Assembly: GCF_023111095.1 (NCBI RefSeq)
Contig: NZ_JALGYW010000011.1
Coordinates: 62,001 to 126,000, forward strand
Source of the DNA: Maribellus sp. YY47
Lineage (GTDB): Bacteria > Bacteroidota > Bacteroidia > Bacteroidales > Prolixibacteraceae
Reading direction: 5' to 3'
DNA length: 64,000 nucleotides
In this document: positions 53,292 to 62,461 of the stretch, piece by piece
Numbering within the stretch: position 1 is the stretch's first letter
Layout of the letters: the number at the start of each line of letters is the position of its first letter
Made by a program: the position numbers and the translations under genes
Notes under the pieces: model-generated
Told to the model about the DNA's origin: nothing
The model's input: only the letters and a program-made list of their open reading frames with translations
The model's database searches: none

Positions 53292-54452
53292 ATGGCAAAA
53301 AGAGATTATTACGAAGTACTGGAAGTCAGCAAATCCGCTACAGCGGATGAAATAAAAAAAGCTTACCGGAAAAAGGCGATTCAGTTTCACCCCGACAAAA
53401 ACCCGGGCAACCAGGAAGCTGAAGAGAAATTCAAGGAAGCAGCCGAGGCCTACGAGGTACTCAGCAATCCGGAAAAGAAACAACGTTACGACCAATTCGG
53501 ACATGCCGGAGTGGGCGGTGCTGCCGGAGGCGGTTTCAGTGGCGGAGGTTTTTCAGATATTGAAGACATTTTCTCTGCATTCGGCGATATATTTGGCGGC
53601 CATTTTGGTGGTTTCGGAGGTTTTGGCGGCAGCAGCCGTGGCCGCAGCGGACGACGTGTAGCCCGCGGTTCCGATCTTCGGGTAAAAGTAAAACTGAACC
53701 TGAATGAAATTGTGAACGGCGCTGAAAAGAAAATCAAAGTAAAAAAACACGTAGCCTGCCAGCATTGTAACGGCACCGGCGCGAAAAACGCTTCGTCGTA
53801 CACCACCTGTAACACCTGCGGCGGAAGCGGACATGTAACCCGTATTCAGCACACATTGCTGGGGCAAATGCAAACTTCGTCAACCTGCCCCACATGTCAG
53901 GGCGACGGAAAAATGATCACCGATAAATGTAACCATTGTGCCGGAGAAGGCGTGGTGCGCGACGAAGAAGTGATCAGCATCAAAATACCGGCCGGTGTGG
54001 GAGAAGGTATGCAGCTAAATGTTTCGGGGAAAGGAAACACAGGCCGCCGCGGTGGAATAAACGGCGATTTGCTGGTGGTCATTACCGAAGAAGAACACGA
54101 AGAACTGGTACGAGACGGAAACAACCTGATTCACAATCTTTTTCTTTCGTTCCCCGATATTACACTGGGAACTACTGCTGAAATACCAACCGTTGAAGGG
54201 AAAGTAAAAGTGAAGATAGAACCCGGCACCCAGCCTGAAAAAATCCTTCGCCTGCGTGGCAAGGGAATTCCGGATGTAAACGGGTACGGACGTGGCGACC
54301 TTTTAGTAAGAGTGCATGTCTGGATTCCGAAAAAATTAAGCGCCGAGGAAAAGCGCATGCTGGAAAAACTGCAGACTTCTCCGGGATTTCAGGAAGGGCC
54401 GTCGTATTCCGAGAAATCATTTTTTGCCAAAATGAGGGATATGTTTGAATAA
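53292..54452 (+). CDS. dnaJ: Chaperone DnaJ
   Basis: A 386-residue co-chaperone. The J domain (residues 1-70) has the HPD motif in [12 protein letters not shown] Gly/Phe-rich region (about 75-125) follows. The zinc-binding domain has four CxxCxGxG-type repeats ([32 protein letters not shown]). The C-terminal substrate-binding domains follow ([17 protein letters not shown], then [20 protein letters not shown]). It stimulates the DnaK ATPase and delivers substrates. It is cotranscribed with grpE and followed by a strong terminator. Confidence 0.97.
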   Translation: MAKRDYYEVLEVSKSATADEIKKAYRKKAIQFHPDKNPGNQEAEEKFKEAAEAYEVLSNPEKKQRYDQFGHAGVGGAAGGGFSGGGFSDIEDIFSAFGDIFGGHFGGFGGFGGSSRGRSGRRVARGSDLRVKVKLNLNEIVNGAEKKIKVKKHVACQHCNGTGAKNASSYTTCNTCGGSGHVTRIQHTLLGQMQTSSTCPTCQGDGKMITDKCNHCAGEGVVRDEEVISIKIPAGVGEGMQLNVSGKGNTGRRGGINGDLLVVITEEEHEELVRDGNNLIHNLFLSFPDITLGTTAEIPTVEGKVKVKIEPGTQPEKILRLRGKGIPDVNGYGRGDLLVRVHVWIPKKLSAEEKRMLEKLQTSPGFQEGPSYSEKSFFAKMRDMFE

Positions 54453-54476
54453 AATTCATTCAAAATACAAAACTGG

Positions 54477-54508
54477 AAAAACGATACATCCCCCTGTATC
54501 GTTTTTTT
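54477..54508 (+). terminator. Intrinsic terminator after dnaJ
   Basis: AAAAACGATACA (54477-54488) pairs with TGTATCGTTTTT around a 6-nt loop (TCCCCC), followed by more T. It starts 25 nt after the dnaJ stop. Confidence 0.9.
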
Positions 54509-54622
54509 ATTTTCGGAGATAAAGATTATTCCTTAAAATCATTCTGTTTAATATACTTAAGCATCATTTTTTTTGGAAAAACCGGTATCTCCATTAAATT
54601 TGCTGACAACGTTTCAACTACT

Positions 54623-55252
54623 GTGGAAGAATTTATACACCGATATAATTTTCTGGAACCTGAGCTGCAAAAAGAAATCGCACGAGTAGCGGTTCGGAAA
54701 ACTTTTCAGGCCAACGAATCACTGATTCGCGAAGGGCAGTTTATCTCCAGCTTTCCGATTGTGCTAAAAGGTTTGATCCGGGTATCGCGCACCAGCGACA
54801 ACGGCAACGAATTATTGCTGTATTACCTCAAGGAAAACGATGTTTGTGCCATGTCGCTCACTTGTTGCATGACGCGCCAGGTAAGCGATCTGAACGCCGT
54901 TGCCGAAGAAGAAACCGAAGTATTGCTGGTTCCGGTCGAAATGCTCGACTCATGGATCAGCCGTTTCCCGCTCTGGAAACAATTTGTGATGCAGACCTAC
55001 CAGAACCGCTTTCGCGAACTGATTGATGCACTCGACGCAGTAGCTTTTATGAAACTGGACGAACGATTGGAGAAATTTTTTGTCGATCGCTACAAAAAAT
55101 CGGGCGCCACAACGTTCTCGGGCACCCACCAAACCCTGGCTTTACAACTCAACTCTTCCCGCGAAGTTATTTCGCGCTTACTCAAAAAACTGGAGAAAGA
55201 CGGGAAAATAAAACAATCCCGAAATTTTATCGATTTTTCTGGTCTTGTGTGA
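54623..55252 (+). CDS. Crp/Fnr family transcriptional regulator
   Basis: A 209-residue protein that starts at GTG (54623). The cyclic-nucleotide-binding fold covers residues 10-125 (ANESLIREGQFISSFPIVLK, then GLIRVSRTSDNGNELLLYYL). The C-terminal helix-turn-helix covers about 165-205 (THQTLALQLNSSREVISRLL, then KKLEKDGKI). Three cysteines occur in DVCAMSLTCCMTRQ, but the four-Cys N-terminal cluster of Fnr is absent, so iron-sulfur sensing is unproven. Ligand and targets are unknown. A terminator lies 129 nt downstream. Confidence 0.9.
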   Translation: MEEFIHRYNFLEPELQKEIARVAVRKTFQANESLIREGQFISSFPIVLKGLIRVSRTSDNGNELLLYYLKENDVCAMSLTCCMTRQVSDLNAVAEEETEVLLVPVEMLDSWISRFPLWKQFVMQTYQNRFRELIDALDAVAFMKLDERLEKFFVDRYKKSGATTFSGTHQTLALQLNSSREVISRLLKKLEKDGKIKQSRNFIDFSGLV

Positions 55253-55380
55253 CTTAGATTACATACAGGAACTGAAAGTCTTTATTTCTTTGCGTACAAA
55301 CAATACAAGAATACATTGTTCATAACTATTGTTTCATAATTTTTTGGGTTATAAAATCGGTTAGTAGTTGAAGGTTGATT

Positions 55381-55408
55381 AGCCAGGCTGTAGAGTCTGG
55401 CTTTTTTT
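55381..55408 (+). terminator. Intrinsic terminator between crp-like gene and serA
   Basis: AGCCAG (55381-55386) pairs with CTGGCT (55397-55402) around a 10-nt loop, followed by seven T. It is 128 nt after the regulator stop and 128 nt before serA. It could end the regulator transcript. I looked for a leader peptide before it and found none. Confidence 0.75.
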
Positions 55409-55535
55409 ATTTCCAAACGATTAATGTTAATTTCATATTGAAAACTAATCCATCGTTTTACTTACGATTTATTGATTAAATGCTGATATTTGTCATCTAC
55501 AGCTTCACAAAGTATCAACTTTAAATATTAGCCAC

Positions 55536-56708
55536 ATGTTCAAAATTCAGACTTTGAATAAAATCGACCCGGACGGGTTAAAGCTTTTTCCATTGGATCA
55601 ATACGAAATTGCCAGTGAGATCCCGGGCCCGGACGCCATTGTTCTGAGAAGTTTCAAAATGCACGACATGGAAATTCCATCGTCGGTAAAGGCAGTTGCC
55701 AGAGCCGGAGCAGGTGTGAACAACATCCCGATCGAAAAATGTACCGAAAAAGGTATTGTAGTTTTCAATACTCCCGGGGCCAATGCCAATGGGGTAAAAG
55801 AAGCGGTGATTGCCGGAATGCTGATGACTTCGCGTGACTACATTGGAGCGGCTAATTGGGCCAAAACACTGATTGGCGAAGGCGACAATGTTCCTGCACT
55901 GGTCGAAAAAGGGAAAAACAACTTTGCAGGAGAAGAGATCAAAGGAAAAACACTGGCAGTAATCGGCCTGGGAGCCATTGGAGTGCTGGTGGCCAACGCT
56001 GCTTCAGCCCTGCGCATGAAAGTAGTAGGTTACGATCCTTACATGTCGGTTCAACACGCACTAAAACTTAGCCGTGAAGTTACCTGGGTAGAAGGCATTC
56101 AAATGCTTTTGTCGCAGGCTGATTTTGTAACCATTAACGTACCGCTGACTCCGGAAACCAAAGGATACTTGAACAAAGACAAGTTTGCCATGATGAAGAA
56201 CGGTGTAAAAATCCTGAATTTTGCCCGTGGAGGACTGGTGAACCATGCTGATTTGAAAGAAGCCATTGCTTCAGGAAAAGTGGGTGCTTATGTTACCGAT
56301 TTCCCCGATGAAGAAACACTGAAAATGGATAAAGTGATTTCGATTCCTCACCTGGGAGCTTCAACCAAGGAATCGGAAACCAACTGTGCGATCATGGCCG
56401 TTGAACAGGTACGCGACTACCTCGAAAACGGAAACATTAAGAATTCAGTGAATTTTCCCGCAGCCGAACTGGAACGTGCCGGTGGCGCCCGAATTCTGAT
56501 TGCCAACAGAAACGTACCCAACATGGTAAGCCAGATTTCAAGTATTTTGGCGGCCAAAGGCCACAACATTGATCATATGCTTAACAGGAAACATCAGGAT
56601 ATTGCCTACAACATCATTGATGTAACCTCAAAAACCATCGATCCTGAAGTGAAAGATGAATTGATGAAAGTGGATGGCATATTTATGGTCCGCGTTATCA
56701 ACGGATAA
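55536..56708 (+). CDS. serA: D-3-phosphoglycerate dehydrogenase
   Basis: A 390-residue enzyme that oxidises 3-phosphoglycerate to 3-phosphohydroxypyruvate, the first step of serine synthesis. The NAD motif is VIGLGAIGVLVANAA, followed by NVPLTPETKGYLN, the catalytic Arg in NFARGGLVNH and His in SIPHLGASTKES. A C-terminal regulatory ACT-like domain (about residues 320-390; RILIANRNVPNMVSQISSIL) suggests serine feedback. Serine is the precursor of cysteine, so this gene feeds the sulfur pathway encoded at 34-41 kb. serC is not adjacent here. Confidence 0.93.
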   Translation: MFKIQTLNKIDPDGLKLFPLDQYEIASEIPGPDAIVLRSFKMHDMEIPSSVKAVARAGAGVNNIPIEKCTEKGIVVFNTPGANANGVKEAVIAGMLMTSRDYIGAANWAKTLIGEGDNVPALVEKGKNNFAGEEIKGKTLAVIGLGAIGVLVANAASALRMKVVGYDPYMSVQHALKLSREVTWVEGIQMLLSQADFVTINVPLTPETKGYLNKDKFAMMKNGVKILNFARGGLVNHADLKEAIASGKVGAYVTDFPDEETLKMDKVISIPHLGASTKESETNCAIMAVEQVRDYLENGNIKNSVNFPAAELERAGGARILIANRNVPNMVSQISSILAAKGHNIDHMLNRKHQDIAYNIIDVTSKTIDPEVKDELMKVDGIFMVRVING

Positions 56709-56731
56709 AAAAAATAACAGATCTTATTGAT

Positions 56732-56769
56732 AAGGGAATCCTTTTTACAGAAAGGCTTCCCTTTTTTTT
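56732..56769 (+). terminator. Intrinsic terminator after serA
   Basis: AAGGGAA (56732-56738) pairs with TTCCCTT (56757-56763), with an inner CCTTT/AAAGG stem, followed by a T-run. It starts 24 nt after the stop. Confidence 0.85.
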
Positions 56770-56855
56770 GTTACCTGCATCAGTCAATATCAGATGATCT
56801 TTAGCCAGTTGCAACAAAAATCATAAATTATCATTAACATCAGTATATAAGGCAG

Positions 56856-56883
56856 TTGATCTCCCCCATTTTTGTTATTTTTG
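56856..56883 (+). promoter_or_regulatory. Bacteroidota-type promoter of the transketolase gene
   Basis: TTG (56856-56858), 17 nt, then TATTTTTG (56876-56883). The bases from the -7 box on (TATTTTTGGCGTTCCTG) agree with those at EF-G2 (TATTTTTGGTGTCCTTG) at 14 of 17 positions. The gene begins 45 nt later. Confidence 0.65.
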
Positions 56884-56928
56884 GCGTTCCTGTCCATACC
56901 TGATAGTTTATGAATTAAAAAATTAAAA

Positions 56929-58959
56929 ATGAGTAAAAGTATCGAAGTAAAAGCAGCCGACAACATTCGAATCCTTGCGGCGTCAATGGTTGAAAAAGCA
57001 AAGTCAGGACACCCCGGAGGAGCAATGGGCGGTGCCGATTTTGTTCACATTCTTTATTCCGAATTTTTAAACTACGACCCGTCAGATATGACATGGGCCA
57101 ACCGCGACAGGTTTTTCCTTGATCCGGGCCATATGTCGCCGATGTTGTACTCGGTTTTGGCACTGGGAGGATTCTACTCGATGGAAGACCTCGCTAACTT
57201 CCGCCAGTGGGGAAGCGTTACTCCGGGACACCCTGAAGTAGATGTAGCCCGCGGCGTGGAAAACACTTCAGGCCCGCTTGGACAGGGACACGTAATGGCT
57301 GTGGGAGCAGCAATTGCCGAACGCTTTTTGGTAGCCCGTTTTGGCGAATGGATGGCCCACAAAACCTATGCTTTTATCTCGGATGGAGGTGTTCAGGAAG
57401 AAATTTCTCAGGGTGCCGGCCGTGTTGCTGGTTACCTGGGACTGAATAATCTGATCATGTTCTACGATTCCAACGACATTCAGTTATCGACCGAAACGGA
57501 TGCTGTTTCGCTGGAGGACACGGCAAAAAAATACGAAGCCTGGAACTGGAAAGTAATTACCATTGAAGGAAACGATATTGGTCAAATTCGCGCAGCACTA
57601 AAAGAAGCCAATGCAGAAACCGAAAGACCTACCTTGATCATCGGCAAAACAATCATGGGTAAAGGCGCTTTGACCAGCGACGGAAGTAGTTTCGAGCGCA
57701 AATGTGCTACCCACGGGATGCCATTGGGCGAAGCCGGTGCTTCTTTCGAAAAAACCATCGCGAATCTGGGCGGCAATCCGGAAAATCCGTTTGTGATTTT
57801 CGATGATGTGAAAGCTCTTTATGAAACAAGAAAAGCAGAACTGATTGCAGCCGCTGCGGCAAAAAAAGCAGCACAGGCTGAATGGGAAGCCGCTAACCCG
57901 GAACTGGCAGCGAAACTGGCCAAATTCTTCTCGAAAGAAGCTCCTGCTTTCGACTTTTCAAAAGTGGAACAAAAAGCCAATACCGCTACACGTGCCGCAT
58001 CGTCGACCGTACTGGCCGCTTTTGCTGACGAGATCGAGAACATGATCGTATCTTCTGCCGACTTGTCGAACTCTGATAAAACAGATGGTTTCCTCAAAAA
58101 GACAACGTCATTCACCAAAGGTGACTTCAGCGGATCTTTCTTCCAGGCAGGTGTAAGCGAGCTCACCATGGCAGCCATTATGAACGGTATGGCACTGCAC
58201 GGCGGTGTAATTCCGGTTTGCGGTACTTTCTTTGTTTTCTCAGATTACATGAAACCGGCGCTTCGTTTGTCGGCACTTATGGAATTACCGGTAAAATTTG
58301 TTTGGACCCACGATGCGTTCCGCGTAGGAGAAGATGGTCCGACACACCAGCCGGTAGAGCAGGAAGCACAGATCCGCTTGATGGAAAAACTGAAAAACCA
58401 CAACGGCCACAACAGTACGCTGGTACTTCGCCCGGCAGATGCCAACGAAGCTACAGTAGCCTGGAAAATGGCACTCGAAAATACGTCTACTCCTTCTGCC
58501 CTGATCCTTTCGCGTCAGAACATCAAAAATCTTCCGGTAACCGGCAACGCTTATGAAGCAGCCCTGCAGGCAGAAAAAGGTGCGTATGTGGTAATAAAAC
58601 CGGAGGGAACACCTGATGTAGTACTTTTGGCCAGCGGTTCTGAAGTTGCAACACTTGTTGCCGGAGCCGAGTTGCTGACCGAAAAAGACGGGCTGAAAGT
58701 ACAGGTTGTTTCTGTTCCATCAGAAGGCGTGTTCCGCAATCAACCGAAAGAATACCAGCAGAGTGTGCTTCCGCTGGGCATTCCACGATTTGGGATGACT
58801 GCCGGTTTACCTGTAACACTAGAAGGTCTGGTAGGTGAAAACGGAAAAATATGGGGACTGGATTCGTTTGGATTCTCTGCCCCGTACACAGTTCTCGATG
58901 ACAAACTTGGATTCAACGGCGAAAACGTGTACAACCAGGTAAAACAAATGTTAGCCTAA
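56929..58959 (+). CDS. tkt: Transketolase
   Basis: A 676-residue thiamine-diphosphate enzyme that moves two-carbon units between sugar phosphates in the pentose phosphate pathway. The N-terminal domain has MVEKAKSGHPGGAMGGADFV and GPLGQGHVMAVGAAIAERFL, plus the cofactor region ISDGGVQEEISQGAGRVAGY. The second domain has FFQAGVSELTMAAIMNGMAL and WTHDAFRVGEDGPTHQPVEQ. The C-terminal domain begins near DVVLLASGSEVAT. An Ala/Lys-rich linker (IAAAAAKKAAQAEWEAAN) is a small insertion. It is in a unit of its own, with a terminator after it. Confidence 0.95.
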   Translation: MSKSIEVKAADNIRILAASMVEKAKSGHPGGAMGGADFVHILYSEFLNYDPSDMTWANRDRFFLDPGHMSPMLYSVLALGGFYSMEDLANFRQWGSVTPGHPEVDVARGVENTSGPLGQGHVMAVGAAIAERFLVARFGEWMAHKTYAFISDGGVQEEISQGAGRVAGYLGLNNLIMFYDSNDIQLSTETDAVSLEDTAKKYEAWNWKVITIEGNDIGQIRAALKEANAETERPTLIIGKTIMGKGALTSDGSSFERKCATHGMPLGEAGASFEKTIANLGGNPENPFVIFDDVKALYETRKAELIAAAAAKKAAQAEWEAANPELAAKLAKFFSKEAPAFDFSKVEQKANTATRAASSTVLAAFADEIENMIVSSADLSNSDKTDGFLKKTTSFTKGDFSGSFFQAGVSELTMAAIMNGMALHGGVIPVCGTFFVFSDYMKPALRLSALMELPVKFVWTHDAFRVGEDGPTHQPVEQEAQIRLMEKLKNHNGHNSTLVLRPADANEATVAWKMALENTSTPSALILSRQNIKNLPVTGNAYEAALQAEKGAYVVIKPEGTPDVVLLASGSEVATLVAGAELLTEKDGLKVQVVSVPSEGVFRNQPKEYQQSVLPLGIPRFGMTAGLPVTLEGLVGENGKIWGLDSFGFSAPYTVLDDKLGFNGENVYNQVKQMLA

Positions 58960-58982
58960 TTGGCAAAATAATTATAAGTGAG

Positions 58983-59011
58983 AGGTGCTTCCGACAGGGA
59001 GCACCTTTTTT
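58983..59011 (+). terminator. Intrinsic terminator after transketolase
   Basis: AGGTGCT (58983-58989) pairs with AGCACCT (59000-59006) around a 10-nt loop, followed by TTTTTA. It starts 24 nt after the stop. Confidence 0.85.
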
Positions 59012-59236
59012 ATTGCTGAAAGTCAATTTTTAAAAATATCCAATTCTCAATTTTGAATGTAAAATATCCAACAAAATGAGGCAAATTGGATATTGGGAAT
59101 CTACATTGAATATTCTCCATTGAAAGTTTCATACAGATCCTGTATAGGTATAAACATCCTAACGTTCACTTCTTTTGGTGATTCCCCGGAATCGTGATTT
59201 TATTATTGCTGCTTGCCTTGAAATTCATGTTTGAAA

Positions 59237-59665
59237 TCAGGATCTCCAGCCGATCATCCAGCCAATTTCAAACTTGTCAACCAGCATTCCGAAGTACTCT
59301 CCCCAAAATGTTTTCTGCATCGGCATGCTAATCATTCCGCCTTCTGACAATGCATTAAACAAACGATCCGCTTCTTTTTTGGATTCTGCACTAACCGAAA
59401 CCGAGAAATTATTACCTACGCGGTGCTGCGAAGCCCAGTCTCCTCCTCCGTCACTTCCCATCAGTACCGTTTCGTCGCTTATCGGGAGCGAAACGTGCAT
59501 AATCCTATCGGCCAGTTCACTGTTCATCGAAGGCAACCCTTCCACCTTAGGCATTTCCTTGTAGCGGCTGAACATCTGGAATTCACCACCAAACGCATCT
59601 TTATAAAAATTGAAGGCTTCTTCGCAGTCGCCGTTAAACAGCAGGTAGACATTCACTTTAGCCAT
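59237..59665 (-). CDS. VOC-superfamily protein (PhnB/glyoxalase-like)
   Basis: Start at the ATG at 59665 (MAKVNVYLLFNGDCEEAFNF), 142 residues; the longer frame has an unlikely leader. The two beta-alpha-beta-beta-beta units of the VOC fold are visible: YKDAFGGEFQMFSRYKEMP and, after DRIMHVSLPISDETVLMGSD, VSVSAESKKEADRLFNALSE and MQKTFWGEYFGMLVDKFEIG. This is the PhnB/YjdN-like type that often lacks a full metal site. The substrate is unknown. The gene stands alone. Confidence 0.88.
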   Translation of the reverse strand: MAKVNVYLLFNGDCEEAFNFYKDAFGGEFQMFSRYKEMPKVEGLPSMNSELADRIMHVSLPISDETVLMGSDGGGDWASQHRVGNNFSVSVSAESKKEADRLFNALSEGGMISMPMQKTFWGEYFGMLVDKFEIGWMIGWRS

Positions 59666-59784
59666 ATCGATTCGTTTATTAAATTTTACTCCTTTACAAG
59701 GTATAAAATCGTTTTGTTTTATGAAACCCTCTGGCAATCAAACTAAAAACAGGTGAGAGGTTCACGACAATAAAAAAGGAGATG

Positions 59785-60297
59785 CTAATTTTGTTCCGGC
59801 ACCTTAAGCAATTCTGAAGGCGCTTCGGTCTCCGCTGATTTTTGTCTCTTGAAAATATAACGGGTGATAAAAATACCGTTTGAATCGTCGGTTCCTCCGT
59901 AACTTTCAACTCCTGTTACCACAAAGGCCAGATCCCAGCCATCAAGCAGCATCTGGTTGATCTTCGAAGTAAGCAAAGCATCGTTCGATGCGATGTTCTG
60001 AAAACGAATTCCGCCAACATTGAAAAAGTTGAGTAGTTTGGTTTCGTCGTAGTCTTTGATCCGTATCTCATCCCGTTCGCTTTTATTCCGGTCGCCGTGG
60101 TCTTCGGTTTGCGTAGTCGTAAAATCGCGGTAATCCACATTCGAATCCGTCGATATTAATCGCGAACGCCCAATTCCATTGGGAACAATCGATTCAATAC
60201 TCGTAATTATTTTCACCTCGAAAACAGGTTTATCCTGTCCTTTTACAAGCGACGAAAGCGTCAAAATTACGATGGCTGCCAATACTAATTTCTTCAT
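59785..60297 (-). CDS. Secreted protein of unknown function (paralogue A)
   Basis: A 170-residue protein with a signal peptide (KKLVLAAIVILTLSSLVKGQ). The mature part shares about half of its residues with the next gene: VVPNGIGRSRLISTD-like, DYRDFTTTQTEDHGDRNKSE, IRIKDYDETKLLNFFNVGGI and RFQNIASNDALLTSKINQML. The GWDLAFVVTGVES segment near residue 120 resembles the core of small DUF4177-like domains. It is the downstream member of a tandem pair on the minus strand, 25 nt after its paralogue. Function unknown. Confidence 0.7.
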   Translation of the reverse strand: MKKLVLAAIVILTLSSLVKGQDKPVFEVKIITSIESIVPNGIGRSRLISTDSNVDYRDFTTTQTEDHGDRNKSERDEIRIKDYDETKLLNFFNVGGIRFQNIASNDALLTSKINQMLLDGWDLAFVVTGVESYGGTDDSNGIFITRYIFKRQKSAETEAPSELLKVPEQN

Positions 60298-60322
60298 CTC
60301 TTAAATGTGTTTCTATTTGTTT

Positions 60323-60880
60323 TTATTGGGAAAGTTGTTCTGCTTTTTTCTTGAAATAATAACGGGTCATAAACAGTCCGTTGGGATCGTTTTTATTTTC
60401 TTCCTCCTTACTGTCATCGTTCAGCAAAACTTTAAGTCCTGCTTTCAACAGTTCTTTTTTAACGCTCACATTAATCATTTTGCTCTCTACACCGGCGCCT
60501 ACAAAAAAAAGCTCCCAGCCTTGTTCCAGCATTTCATTGATTTTCGACATCATCAGAGCATCGTTTGTGGCTACGTTTTGAAACCGGATACCTCCTTCGT
60601 TGTACAGATTTAAAAGCTTGGTTTCTTCATAATCCTTTACTCGAATATCCTTCCGGTTGCTCTTGTTCCGATCACCTTTTTCTTCGGTTTGCGTTGAAGT
60701 AAAATCGAGGTATTTTACTTCCATATCGGTCTCAAACATGCGCGACCGCCCCAGCCCATCCGGAACCAGCGATTCAACACATGTAACTACTTTTACTTGA
60801 TATTTTGGAATTTGCGCATCAACAAAGTCTGTAAAAACAAACCAGCTGAAGGCTAACATCAGCATCGTCTTTTGTATCAT
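60323..60880 (-). CDS. Secreted protein of unknown function (paralogue B)
   Basis: A 185-residue protein with a signal peptide (MLMLAFSWFVFTDFVDAQ). It aligns along its length with the downstream paralogue (SLVPDGLGRSRMFETD, DFTSTQTEEKGDRNKSNRKD, KDYEETKLLNLYNEGGIRFQ, and GWELFFVGAGVES). It carries an extra 15-20 residues near residue 140 (VSVKKELLKAGLKVLLNDDS). Both are likely periplasmic. The pair must come from a tandem duplication. No catalytic motif is seen. Confidence 0.7.
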   Translation of the reverse strand: MIQKTMLMLAFSWFVFTDFVDAQIPKYQVKVVTCVESLVPDGLGRSRMFETDMEVKYLDFTSTQTEEKGDRNKSNRKDIRVKDYEETKLLNLYNEGGIRFQNVATNDALMMSKINEMLEQGWELFFVGAGVESKMINVSVKKELLKAGLKVLLNDDSKEEENKNDPNGLFMTRYYFKKKAEQLSQ

Positions 60881-61024
60881 ATCACAATATTACCTGGTCA
60901 ACAACAAGAATTACATTGTTTTAAAAATAAGTGTATTAGGCGAGAATACCAACCCCTGCTATCACAAAATACTTTTTAGTCTTGTAATTTTATTTATCGA
61001 CCTGAAAATGAAAATTACCTACTG

Positions 61025-62461
61025 TTAAAATTGATAATACACCCCGGTATAAAGCCCCAGGCGGTAAGGTTTATAAACCACATCGGGATTGGTATTGATC
61101 GAGTTGAGGTAGTAATTGAAACGCGGTTCGACGGCTAGCGAAACGTGTCTGCTAATCGCGTAACTCAAGCCCACCCCCACGGTACCGGAAATATTGAAGG
61201 TCGAAATGTCTTCGGTGCTGCCAATACGTTGCCGGCTTCCTCCACTTTCGATGTAGGCATTGTTACCCACTACCAAACCGGCATTAAAACCACCCATTAC
61301 ATCTATGCCAATTTTTTTATCGTAGACATTATAACGCAGATACAACGGTATTTCAACAAAATCAAACGTTTGAGCAAAACGACCATCTGCGGTCATTACC
61401 GATGCATAGTCTTTGCTTTCAGCGGTGTTGGCTAACGCAAGTGTTGCATTCGTTGGAGTGCTTGTAATATTTACAACTCCGGCAGTGGTATTCATCAGGA
61501 TTTCCCCCTGACTCAATTCAACAACGTTTGAGAAAACGCCATCTCCGGTAACCAATTCGGACCGGCCAGTAGCAAAATCAAAAGAGGGACTTGCTGCATA
61601 AAGACGATCGGAAGAACCGGAGCCTGATTTCATTCCGTTTTTAGCATAGTACACCCCCGATTCCACGCGTAAACGACTACTTGTTTTATACTGAATGGAC
61701 AAACCGCCACCCACATTCCCGGAACCGTCGCTCGAATTGTAATTCAAATTTCGGGAATACTCATCGCTGTGCGACGCTGAATGTGATGCATACCCGGGCG
61801 AAACATTGGCGCCAACAATCCATCCGGATTTGGAATCCGCTTTTTTGCTAAAATCCTTTGCATTGGCAGCCATTAGTCTACGGTCGGCCTCGGTGATTTC
61901 GTCAACCGTTTTTGTGGTTTCGGCATCAGACGAAAAAGCACTTCTTTCAGCCAATGTAGTTTCGGTATCTACTTTTGCATACGCCCGAATACTTTGCAAC
62001 AAGCTGTAAGAGATTCGTTCAACTGCTTCTGTCAGTCCCGACGGTTTTTCTGCTTCAACCACTTGTGCCTCCGACACCCACAAAGCTTGAGTCGGCTTTT
62101 TATGTGTTTCCGGCAGAGTCTCAAAACCGGTGTTGGCTTTCCCGCTGCCGACTTCTTTTTGAGATGCCATCTGTTCTTCGGATGCTTTTTCTGCCTCTGT
62201 TTGCGGCGATTGTACAGCCGCCTGACGACTCAAAACGTCGCGCGAAACCGATCCCGATCTCTCATTCAGCAGCCATCCTGCAATAAAAGCAAAAATAACA
62301 ACTGCTGCCGCTGAAATCCATCCGACATAAATCATCCGAACTTTCCGGCGCTGCTGAGCCATCTGCTCCTGGAGATTCGTCCAGACATGCGCAGGCGGCT
62401 CCACTGAAAAGTTCTCAAACTTATCACGGATCAACTTGTCCATATTTCCCTTATTACTCAT
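61025..62461 (-). CDS. Anti-sigma-like N-terminus joined to an outer-membrane beta-barrel
   Basis: The ATG at 62461 overlaps the sigma-factor stop (TGATG); 478 residues. Residues 1-42 are soluble and charged (MDKLIRDKFENFSVEPPAHV, then WTNLQEQMAQQRRK), a region seen in anti-sigma-like regulators. A membrane helix follows at about 43-65 (MIYVGWISAAAVVIFAFIAG), then a long low-complexity linker to about residue 205, then a barrel-like domain (GWIVGANVSPGYASHSAS onward) that ends in an aromatic residue (GLYTGVYYQF). No signal peptide is present. A single chain that could bridge inner and outer membranes, or be cut, is implied. Its gene order with the ECF sigma factor supports a regulatory role. 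Confidence 0.72.
   Translation of the reverse strand: MSNKGNMDKLIRDKFENFSVEPPAHVWTNLQEQMAQQRRKVRMIYVGWISAAAVVIFAFIAGWLLNERSGSVSRDVLSRQAAVQSPQTEAEKASEEQMASQKEVGSGKANTGFETLPETHKKPTQALWVSEAQVVEAEKPSGLTEAVERISYSLLQSIRAYAKVDTETTLAERSAFSSDAETTKTVDEITEADRRLMAANAKDFSKKADSKSGWIVGANVSPGYASHSASHSDEYSRNLNYNSSDGSGNVGGGLSIQYKTSSRLRVESGVYYAKNGMKSGSGSSDRLYAASPSFDFATGRSELVTGDGVFSNVVELSQGEILMNTTAGVVNITSTPTNATLALANTAESKDYASVMTADGRFAQTFDFVEIPLYLRYNVYDKKIGIDVMGGFNAGLVVGNNAYIESGGSRQRIGSTEDISTFNISGTVGVGLSYAISRHVSLAVEPRFNYYLNSINTNPDVVYKPYRLGLYTGVYYQF

Noticed and set aside
55253-55535. Second leader-peptide attenuator before serA
   Set aside because: A terminator hairpin is present (55381-55408), but no short ORF with serine or other runs was found before it, so it is read as the end of the regulator gene.
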